Shown: in pieces, positions 29,255 through 36,348 of the stretch
Layout of the letters: each line of letters starts with the position of its first letter
How positions within the stretch are numbered: position 1 is the stretch's first letter
Origin: Flavobacteriales bacterium
GTDB lineage: Bacteria; Bacteroidota; Bacteroidia; Flavobacteriales_E; Vicingaceae
Assembly: GCA_016763995.1 (NCBI GenBank)
Contig: JAESST010000086.1
Span: forward strand, 1 to 36,348
DNA length: 36,348 nucleotides
Reading direction: 5' to 3'
The notes under the pieces: generated by a model
What the model was told of the DNA's origin: nothing
The model's input: only the letters and a program-made list of their open reading frames with translations
Databases searched by the model: none
Position numbers and translations under genes: made by a program

Positions 29255-30186
29255 CTCTTCACAAATTCTAATGTCAACTCTTGATGAGCACTGTTATTTA
29301 ATATGCCTTTGTATTTTTCGAATTCAATACGATATCCTGACAACCATTTATTGTTCAACTCTTCAATCGTCATTTCTCCAGAAATGTTATTGTTCTCTAG
29401 TTGCACCTTATTGCAAGGGTTATTGACAATAATAGATTCTTCATAACAAAGACCAACTCTATTCTCAAATAAAGGATTCATTAATTGAAGGGCTTCTTCA
29501 AAAGAATTTGGTGCTTTAAATTCGAGTTCACCCACAATAATTTTTAGCTCATTGAAGTCAAATAAATGTCCATCAACTGAAAGCGGGTAGGCCCAATCTA
29601 GTTCAGAATTTCTATAAGACCAACTCATCATGTCAGGGTATTTCTTTGATTTATTGAACTTTGGTAGACCCTGTTCTTTTTGCAAAGTGTATGCAAAGCT
29701 TAAATGCTTCCCCATCCTTAAACTCGCAACGTATTTTTTTGTATCAATTGAGGTAAACGTATTAAGATCTAAAGGGTTCTTAAAAACCAAATCATCTACT
29801 AAAAACAAGATCTTAGAAGCCGAAATTCGATCAAAGACTCTCACTAGATCATTCCTGAAAGATTGCTCTTCATTAAATTCAACGTTTTTGTCTTTGTAAC
29901 TTGAAATAAGTTCTTTGTATCCATTTTTAAATTCCTCTGCCGAAGCATGATATAAGATATAAACAGGAATTGTATTCTTGCAAAAATGAAAATAACTTCT
30001 CAATAATGCATCTAATTGCATTGCTCTATCTTTTGAAAAAATCACTATAACAGCACTAGAGTCATTAGAAAAAGAGGTATGTTGTTCTATCTTCCGGTTT
30101 AATTCGGAGAATTTACGAAACCTATGATTATCGTATTTATTACGAATGCCTATTGCAGCTAGTGCTTTTTTAATTAGGCTTTTCAT
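29251..30186 (-). CDS. Hypothetical protein, possible GT-A-fold transferase
   Basis: VIVIFSKDRAMQLDALLRSYFHF start and ILFLVDDLVF (possible DxD-like site); sits inside the GT cluster. Confidence 0.6.
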   Translation of the reverse strand: MKSLIKKALAAIGIRNKYDNHRFRKFSELNRKIEQHTSFSNDSSAVIVIFSKDRAMQLDALLRSYFHFCKNTIPVYILYHASAEEFKNGYKELISSYKDKNVEFNEEQSFRNDLVRVFDRISASKILFLVDDLVFKNPLDLNTFTSIDTKKYVASLRMGKHLSFAYTLQKEQGLPKFNKSKKYPDMMSWSYRNSELDWAYPLSVDGHLFDFNELKIIVGELEFKAPNSFEEALQLMNPLFENRVGLCYEESIIVNNPCNKVQLENNNISGEMTIEELNNKWLSGYRIEFEKYKGILNNSAHQELTLEFVKR

Positions 30187-30187
30187 C

Positions 30188-30982
30188 TTAAGAACTTTTC
30201 TTTTTCAATTCAAAGATTCCACAAGCATAATTGAAATTGTACTTGTGCTTTACTGAATCTTGATCTAATTCTGCGTTCTCAAAAAAGTCTCCTTCATCAT
30301 TTACATAAGAAAACCTTTCTACTTGATAATTTTCTTCGAAAATAGAGAGAAGGTATTCAACAGAAAACACACGATGTGCATTAAACTCTATACGCTGTCT
30401 CCCAATTGGGGTTGAAAAGTAAAAAGTACCACCGACTTCCAATAATTTAGTAATGTTTTCTATCGCCTTTAAGTATCCAAAATAGTCAATAGGGTCACCA
30501 TATCTACCCAATCCGAAATGCTCAATAACATGCAAAGATGAAATCGAGTCATATTTCCCTACTAGGTCGGCAGGAAGAACCATCAGGTCTGCCTGTCTAA
30601 ATGAAATATTTTCAATATCGATATTTTGAGGTCGAATATCCATAACCTCTATTTCTCTATAACAAGCAACATGAGCAACAAATCCATCTGTTCTAGAGCC
30701 AATGTCTAAATGTTGCTTTGGGCTTGCTTTAAAAATTCTTCTGGCTACATATAAATCTTGATGAAAGTAATGCCCCGTCATATTTCCTGAAGATTCTGTT
30801 CTCTCATCAAGTATGGGTTTCTTCTCTCCTAAAGGGAAGGTATTATCTTGCCCTTTTTGCTTTAGCAGTTCCTTTAAATCTTTTTTATAGAATGAGAGGC
30901 CTTTAATGCTTCTTTTAAATTTATACACATCAAAACCAAACAAATAAGCTTTGGAAATGTATTTTCTTAATCTTTCTTTCAT
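30188..30982 (-). CDS. DUF268 domain-containing methyltransferase-like protein
   Basis: HLDIGSRTDGFVAHVA, SSLHVIEHFGLGRYGDPIDYFG, FSTPIGRQRIEFNAHRVFS. Confidence 0.8.
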   Translation of the reverse strand: MKERLRKYISKAYLFGFDVYKFKRSIKGLSFYKKDLKELLKQKGQDNTFPLGEKKPILDERTESSGNMTGHYFHQDLYVARRIFKASPKQHLDIGSRTDGFVAHVACYREIEVMDIRPQNIDIENISFRQADLMVLPADLVGKYDSISSLHVIEHFGLGRYGDPIDYFGYLKAIENITKLLEVGGTFYFSTPIGRQRIEFNAHRVFSVEYLLSIFEENYQVERFSYVNDEGDFFENAELDQDSVKHKYNFNYACGIFELKKKSS

Positions 30983-31043
30983 AGCATTCGTACTTAATAA
31001 ATAGGATACTTAACAGGCATAAATTAGCTTACTCTTCTCCTCT

Positions 31044-31688
31044 TTAATAGGTAACACTAATTGTATCCGAAGCAACATTAATTTTAGCATTTGGTCGGTT
31101 TTCCAAAATATATGCTTTTAACTCTTCTAACTTAGGGTAATCTTCGGTTCCATTAAATAATCTAGCATCGTCAATTAGCAGGCAATGGGGCAAAGTTGAA
31201 CTAAATATTGCTCTTAATTCTTCATAAATAGGAGACATTTTTTCTCCCATTGCAGTATTGGCTCCAGAATAATGACCATCTAACCAAAATACTGCAGGAG
31301 TGCTTAGTTGCTTAATTAACTTATGCATTACTTCTCCGCTATCTCCATTCAATAACTTTACTTTCGGCTCATCATTAAACAATACTTGTGCATTCTCCCA
31401 AAACTCCTTACTCAACTCTATGGAATAAATGGTGTCAAAGTTTTTTAATTGAGATAGGATCATATCTCCCATAAACGTTCCAGTCTCTACTAATACGGTA
31501 TAATTTGTTTGTTTTTGAAACTGTGTAACAGTTCTTACCTTTATTGCATGTGGGGGTGGTAATAGCTTATCTGATTCTTCCCATTTTATAATGTTTCTCT
31601 CATCTATCTTCTTTTGATAGCTCTTTTTTCTATTTACTGGCAAAAGGCTCTTCATCCACCTTTCTGCTCTACTATTGTACCTGCTCAT
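31044..31688 (-). CDS. Class I SAM-methyltransferase-like protein
   Basis: VLVETGTFMGDMILSQLKNFDTIYSIELS and VFWLDGHYSGANTAMGE. Confidence 0.65.
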   Translation of the reverse strand: MSRYNSRAERWMKSLLPVNRKKSYQKKIDERNIIKWEESDKLLPPPHAIKVRTVTQFQKQTNYTVLVETGTFMGDMILSQLKNFDTIYSIELSKEFWENAQVLFNDEPKVKLLNGDSGEVMHKLIKQLSTPAVFWLDGHYSGANTAMGEKMSPIYEELRAIFSSTLPHCLLIDDARLFNGTEDYPKLEELKAYILENRPNAKINVASDTISVTY

Positions 31689-31771
31689 GAAATGCTTTTA
31701 TTGCCAAAAATACAAATCTAATAGCTGTTAACCTGAATTCGGTTATTCTTAAGGATTCGAGAATTACCTGT

Positions 31772-33079
31772 TTAATATTTTAAAAATCTCCTTATCGAGG
31801 AAAGGTTAAACGGAGATAAAATTAGTTCTAATTGAGAGTGATTATCTTTCAAAGCTAAAATTAAGAAGGTAGAAACAAAGTTTGAAACCATAGAAGCTAT
31901 TGCTGCACCAATGATTCCCATTTTAGGAATCAACCATAAATTGAGGCCAATATTTAATCCAAGGCCAATGATGCTTTTAAAAAAGATGAACTTTTTTAGA
32001 TTTCGAACAATCAAATAGCTCCCAGTCGCCATTCCTATAAAAACAAAATAGAAGCCTAGTCCAATAATTTGTAAAACCTCTCCTGAACCTTCATAAGCCT
32101 CTCCGTACAACAGATTCATTACCCAAGGCCCAAAAAACCAAACTCCGATTGTAAAAATGAGAGCCAAATAAGTCACAATGCTATACAGTTGCTTTAAACT
32201 CGCTTTAAATTCAAGCCCATTTTTCTTATAATTCTGAGTAAGAACTGGTAAAAATGATGAAACTAAAACAGCGGGTAATAAGGTAAACAGTTCATAAATT
32301 CGAATTGCAATGGAGTAAATTCCATTTTCTTGTTCCCCCAGAATCTCAGTTACCATAATTTGATCTATTTTATAATAGATTACTATTACCAATGCACTGA
32401 TCGAAAAAACCAAAGAATCTTTTAATAATGCCTTTGCCAATTCCCAATCAAACGTTTTTAATTTTAACTGGATTGGGGATTTTTTAAGGGAATAAATCAA
32501 GCCTATTGCTCCAAGGCCAAAATCTATTGTTGAAGAAGCCACGAACCAAATCAATGGAGCTCCAGATTGAACAAGGTACAGTTTGTAAAGAGAGACCAAT
32601 ACGAAAGCAATCATGCGGGCTATTACAGATTTTTTCTGCTCTAGTTTTGATTGATAATAATAGTCTATTACATCTAATGATTGAAACAGATAACCGGAGG
32701 TTAGAATAAAAATAAGAGGGATAAGGTAACTTGAAAAACCTTTGAAAAACCCCATGAAAAGAACTGCAAATACAATTCCTAGGGTAGCCCCAATAAATTT
32801 TAGAACAATAGAGGTATTCAACAGTTTTTCCTCCTCGCCCGATCTATTTACAAATTCTCTTGGTCCAATGTATTCCAAGCCTAAAGAAGGGAAAACGATA
32901 AAAAAAGTAAATATGGCTATGCAATAATTCCAGATGCCCATTTTTTCGGGACCTAAATATCTCGCCACCAAAACACCAACAAACAAGCCAACAAATAATC
33001 GAACTAACTTATCTATGAACAGCCACATAGAGTTCCCTAAAAGCTTTCTGCCAATCTTATCTATTAGCCTTTTAATCAT
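31772..33079 (-). CDS. Oligosaccharide flippase (Wzx/RfbX-type)
   Basis: N-terminal LFIDKLVRLFVGLFVGVLVARYLGPEKMGIWNY typical of polysaccharide_synt family, many TM helices. Confidence 0.92.
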   Translation of the reverse strand: MIKRLIDKIGRKLLGNSMWLFIDKLVRLFVGLFVGVLVARYLGPEKMGIWNYCIAIFTFFIVFPSLGLEYIGPREFVNRSGEEEKLLNTSIVLKFIGATLGIVFAVLFMGFFKGFSSYLIPLIFILTSGYLFQSLDVIDYYYQSKLEQKKSVIARMIAFVLVSLYKLYLVQSGAPLIWFVASSTIDFGLGAIGLIYSLKKSPIQLKLKTFDWELAKALLKDSLVFSISALVIVIYYKIDQIMVTEILGEQENGIYSIAIRIYELFTLLPAVLVSSFLPVLTQNYKKNGLEFKASLKQLYSIVTYLALIFTIGVWFFGPWVMNLLYGEAYEGSGEVLQIIGLGFYFVFIGMATGSYLIVRNLKKFIFFKSIIGLGLNIGLNLWLIPKMGIIGAAIASMVSNFVSTFLILALKDNHSQLELILSPFNLSSIRRFLKY

Positions 33080-33198
33080 TCTGTTTATCTTGCTTTATTT
33101 TAAAGCTAAACTACTTCAAATTTTGATTCTTTAACGAGGGAGTAGGCTTCATGTTCAATTTGATTTAAAAAAACACACTTTTGCACGGTATTTGAATA

Positions 33199-34548
33199 AT
33201 GCCTCTTATGAGAAATCTAGTCCTGCTTAATCTTTTGGTTTTTATAAGCGCTCCAATCTTTGCTCAAACACAAATGAGTCAGCAGTCTTTTGACTTAGGA
33301 GAAATTTCACTTTTAAATGAGGATGTCGTAGACCTAAGTGTAAAAAACCTTACTTCGAAAGATATTTTTATTCTTAGAATAGATTCCGAAGAAAATACAA
33401 GCATCAAGTATACTTCGAAAACTTTAGCCGTTGGTCGTCCACAAACAATTCGAATCAAGTTGAACCCAAGTCGCAAAGGGAAAACGAATAAGACAGTTAA
33501 AGTTTACCTCAGCAGTAATTCAGATCCAATAGAATTGAATTTTTCTGCGAATATTAAGGCAATTCCAAAAGACAATAAACAAGCTTGTCCCGACTTTAGA
33601 AATATTCCCACTCAGAGCAGTGCTCCACAAAAAGTAGCGGGAATTAGAAAAAAATTCTACGTGACTCTTTATGATGAAATCTCTGAAGAAAACCACATTG
33701 CAGAAAATAGAGCTACCATCGTTACTACGAAAGCTGTTACTCGTACTGAAACAGCCATAAAACCCCCTTCAAAAATCAAAGGGAAAAAAGTTAGAAAAAC
33801 TCCTGAGGAAAGAAGAAACAGCCCTTCGTTGGGAAAAATATTGTTTGGTAAGCAAGATTTACCTGAAGTAGCAAGCGTAGAAAAAGATACTATTTCAAAA
33901 GAAATAATCGTTGAAAAAGAAGAACCAGAGGTTTTAGTATCAAAAGAGGTCACATCAAAGTCGGTTCCTGTTGACTCCTTGCTTTTAGATGATCGTTTTA
34001 AGCCCAACAACATTGTTTTCTTAATTGATGCTTCTACTTCTATGAAGCAGGAAGAGAAAATGGACATTCTAAAAGAAGCAATGATTACTTTATTAGAACC
34101 TCTAAGGTCAATAGACTATATCTCGATTGTAACGTATTCAGGAGAAGCAAAAGTTGTATTGGCTCCGACGTCAGGGGATAAAAAAGAAGCCATTGCTGAA
34201 CAGATCAGAAATTTAAATACAGATGGTAGTACAAATGCGGTAAAAGGGATTAAAAAAGCAATTGTCGTAGGAAAAGGGAACTTTATTGATGGGGGAAATA
34301 ATCAAATATTCCTTGCTTCTGATGGAGCATTTGATATCGGGGAGAGGAATCAAAGTTTAAGAAGAAAGATAGAGTCTACTGCTAGAGAGGGGTTGACGAT
34401 TACTGTTTTGGGAATCAAAAATGATAATTGGACCAACAAATCGTTAAAAGAAATAGCAGAGCTTGGAAAAGGAGATCTAATCAGAATTAAAAGTATGACC
34501 GGAGCCTCTAAGGTATTAAAAGAGGTGAAAAAGAAAGCTGCTCGTTAA
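33199..34548 (+). CDS. Secreted DUF1573-like / von Willebrand factor type A domain protein
   Basis: Signal peptide; Ig-like segment FDLGEISLLNEDVVDLSVKNLTSKDIFI; VWA with MIDAS NIVFLIDASTSM. Confidence 0.82.
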   Translation: MPLMRNLVLLNLLVFISAPIFAQTQMSQQSFDLGEISLLNEDVVDLSVKNLTSKDIFILRIDSEENTSIKYTSKTLAVGRPQTIRIKLNPSRKGKTNKTVKVYLSSNSDPIELNFSANIKAIPKDNKQACPDFRNIPTQSSAPQKVAGIRKKFYVTLYDEISEENHIAENRATIVTTKAVTRTETAIKPPSKIKGKKVRKTPEERRNSPSLGKILFGKQDLPEVASVEKDTISKEIIVEKEEPEVLVSKEVTSKSVPVDSLLLDDRFKPNNIVFLIDASTSMKQEEKMDILKEAMITLLEPLRSIDYISIVTYSGEAKVVLAPTSGDKKEAIAEQIRNLNTDGSTNAVKGIKKAIVVGKGNFIDGGNNQIFLASDGAFDIGERNQSLRRKIESTAREGLTITVLGIKNDNWTNKSLKEIAELGKGDLIRIKSMTGASKVLKEVKKKAAR

Positions 34549-34716
34549 TCATTTTTTCATCAAATAGGAAGCTTTTGGATAAACCTTGGCTTCGAATTTG
34601 TTGTTTTTTAAATCACTTTCTGTCGTATAATTCTGAATCAGCAGGGACAAAAAAGCTGTCGCCAAAGCTATACTAAATGATATAGCTGTTCGTTTTACTG
34701 TATTTTGATTTCCCAT
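34549..34716 (-). CDS. Small 55-aa predicted membrane protein
   Basis: MGNQNTVKRTAISFSIALATAFLSLLIQNYTTESDLKNNKFEAKVYPKASYLMKK*, one hydrophobic segment, convergent with the VWA gene. Confidence 0.4.
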   Translation of the reverse strand: MGNQNTVKRTAISFSIALATAFLSLLIQNYTTESDLKNNKFEAKVYPKASYLMKK

Positions 34717-34812
34717 GATTAGATTAATATACCTTTAAGAGACAAATATCCCTATTTGGTTATTCATACACGGTTAAATCTACGTTACTTTTACAAAAAA
34801 AGTTTTTATAAA

Positions 34813-35976
34813 ATGGGAGAAGGCTCGAAAAAGAAGAGAATTGCTCTTCTTGGATCTACAGGATCTATTGGTAGACAAGCACTTGACGTTGTGAGGCAAA
34901 ATTCGGATAAGTTTGAAATTGAGGTGCTTACCGCTTATTCAAATGACGAATTATTGCTTGAACAAGCCTTAGAGTTCAAGCCTAATACAGTGGTTATTGT
35001 AGATGAATCTAAGTATGAAAACCTTTCTGAACGATTATGGAAAGAAGGTATTAAGACCTATACAGGAGAAAGTTCCTTAGAAGATGTGGTTCGAATGGAA
35101 GATGTAGACTTGGTACTAACCGCATTGGTTGGATATTCTGGTTTAAAACCAACCATTGCTGCCATAGAAGCGAAGAAAGCAATAGCTCTCGCTAACAAAG
35201 AGACTCTTGTTGTTGCAGGAGATCTCATTACTGATTTAGCCAACAAGAATAGAGTTCCTCTTTTACCAGTAGATTCAGAGCATTCTGCAATTTTTCAGTG
35301 CTTAGCAGGAGAATTTCACAATAAAATAGAAAAAATATACCTTACTGCTTCTGGTGGCCCCTTTAGAGGCTGGACAACCGAGCAACTCGCGCAAGTAACA
35401 AAGGAAAAAGCGCTAAAACACCCAAATTGGGAAATGGGAGCTAAAATAACGATTGATTCTGCCACTCTCATGAATAAAGGTTTAGAAGTAATCGAGGCAA
35501 AATGGCTTTTTCAATTAGAAAGTAGTCAGATCGATACTATTGTTCACCCTCAATCTATTATCCACTCGATTGTTCAATTTGATGATGGAAGTATGAAAGC
35601 TCAGATGGGCTTACCTGATATGAAACTTCCGATTCAGTATGCTATGGCTTATCCCACTAGAATCAAATCTGACTTTCCCCGATTCAATTTTATGGATTAC
35701 CCACAATTGACTTTTGAAAAAGCTGATATAGAAACCTTTAAAAACCTAGGTTTAGCATACCAAGCTCTTGACTTAGGAGGTACAGCAGCCTGTGCACTCA
35801 ATGCTGCAAACGAGATAACTAACGCTGCTTTTTTGCAAGATAAAATTAAATTTTTGCAAATTGCCGAAATAAATGAGAGGGTAATGAATACTGCCTCTTT
35901 TGTAAAAAAGCCAAGTCTAGAAGATTATGTCAGTTGTAACTCTGAAGCAAGAAGATTAGCCGTTGAACTTCTCTGA
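34813..35976 (+). CDS. dxr: 1-deoxy-D-xylulose 5-phosphate reductoisomerase
   Basis: RIALLGSTGSIGRQALDVV, ANKETLVVAGDL, LPVDSEHSAIFQ, SGGPFRGW, HPNWEMGAKITIDSATLMNKGLE. The supplied ORF begins at 34756; ATG at 34813 is the more likely start. Confidence 0.97.
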   Translation: MGEGSKKKRIALLGSTGSIGRQALDVVRQNSDKFEIEVLTAYSNDELLLEQALEFKPNTVVIVDESKYENLSERLWKEGIKTYTGESSLEDVVRMEDVDLVLTALVGYSGLKPTIAAIEAKKAIALANKETLVVAGDLITDLANKNRVPLLPVDSEHSAIFQCLAGEFHNKIEKIYLTASGGPFRGWTTEQLAQVTKEKALKHPNWEMGAKITIDSATLMNKGLEVIEAKWLFQLESSQIDTIVHPQSIIHSIVQFDDGSMKAQMGLPDMKLPIQYAMAYPTRIKSDFPRFNFMDYPQLTFEKADIETFKNLGLAYQALDLGGTAACALNAANEITNAAFLQDKIKFLQIAEINERVMNTASFVKKPSLEDYVSCNSEARRLAVELL

Positions 35977-36030
35977 TATAATTCTTGTTAAAGCTTTTAC
36001 AAGAGCAACTCCACAACTTTTATTAATGAT

Positions 36031-36038
36031 TACCTTTG
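36031..36038 (+). promoter_or_regulatory. Candidate -7 element TACCTTTG for rseP
   Basis: Matches TAnnTTTG, 17 nt upstream of the rseP ATG. Confidence 0.45.
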
Positions 36039-36055
36039 CCCCTTAATTTTTTTGA

Positions 36056-36348
36056 ATGGAAATTCTTATCCAAGCTGCACAGCTTCTCTTGAGCTTATCG
36101 ATTTTAGTGATCCTACATGAATTAGGTCATTTTATTCCTGCTAAACTTTTTAAAACTCGAGTTGAAAAGTTTTACCTCTTTTTCGATCCATGGTTCTCTC
36201 TTTTTAAGTTTAAAAAGGGGGATACTGAGTACGGTATTGGCTGGTTACCTTTAGGTGGATATGTTAAGATTTCGGGAATGATTGACGAGTCTATGGATAA
36301 GGAGCAGATGAAAAAGCCTGCTCAACCATGGGAGTTTAGATCTAAACC
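36056..36348 (+). CDS. rseP: Site-2 protease RseP, N-terminal fragment running off the window
   Basis: MEILIQAAQLLLSLSILVILHELGHFIPAKLF... with HExxH motif and YGIGWLPLGGYVKISGMIDES. Confidence 0.93.
   Translation, partial: MEILIQAAQLLLSLSILVILHELGHFIPAKLFKTRVEKFYLFFDPWFSLFKFKKGDTEYGIGWLPLGGYVKISGMIDESMDKEQMKKPAQPWEFRSK

Noticed and set aside
35984-36003. Imperfect 20-bp palindrome CTTGTTAAAGCTTTTACAAG after dxr
   Set aside because: AT-rich, one mismatch, no T tract; insufficient for a terminator or operator call.

Overview
A 36.3 kb window from an AT-rich Bacteroidota (Flavobacteriia-like) chromosome, judged by gene content, synteny and TAnnTTTG promoter elements. Left part: housekeeping block (mnmG 5' end, ybeY, RsbW-like ATPase, a DUF4175 gene split by an apparent frameshift, an RlmI-like methyltransferase, gltX, folB, tRNA-Cys). 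A near-perfect parS palindrome lies between mnmG and ybeY. Next, a roughly 2.4 kb islet downstream of tRNA-Cys holds degraded ISAon1-type and IS110-type transposase remnants flanking an orphan ORF. Centre (about 9.85-21.48 kb): the highlight, a compact one-strand operon for a type II secretion / type IV filament-like machine. It has secretin, GspE/PilB ATPase, GspF/PilC, a short GxGD prepilin peptidase, a major pilin-like protein, three pseudopilin-like proteins (one with a bactofilin-like beta-helical body), PilM/N-, PilO- and PilP-like proteins, an FN3-type lipoprotein and a MORN-repeat protein. Right part: a surface polysaccharide cluster (WcaJ-like transferase, several glycosyltransferases, O-antigen ligase, DUF268 protein, methyltransferase-like protein, flippase), then a DUF1573-like/VWA protein, dxr and the 5' end of rseP. 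All family calls come from reading translated sequence; no database search was run.
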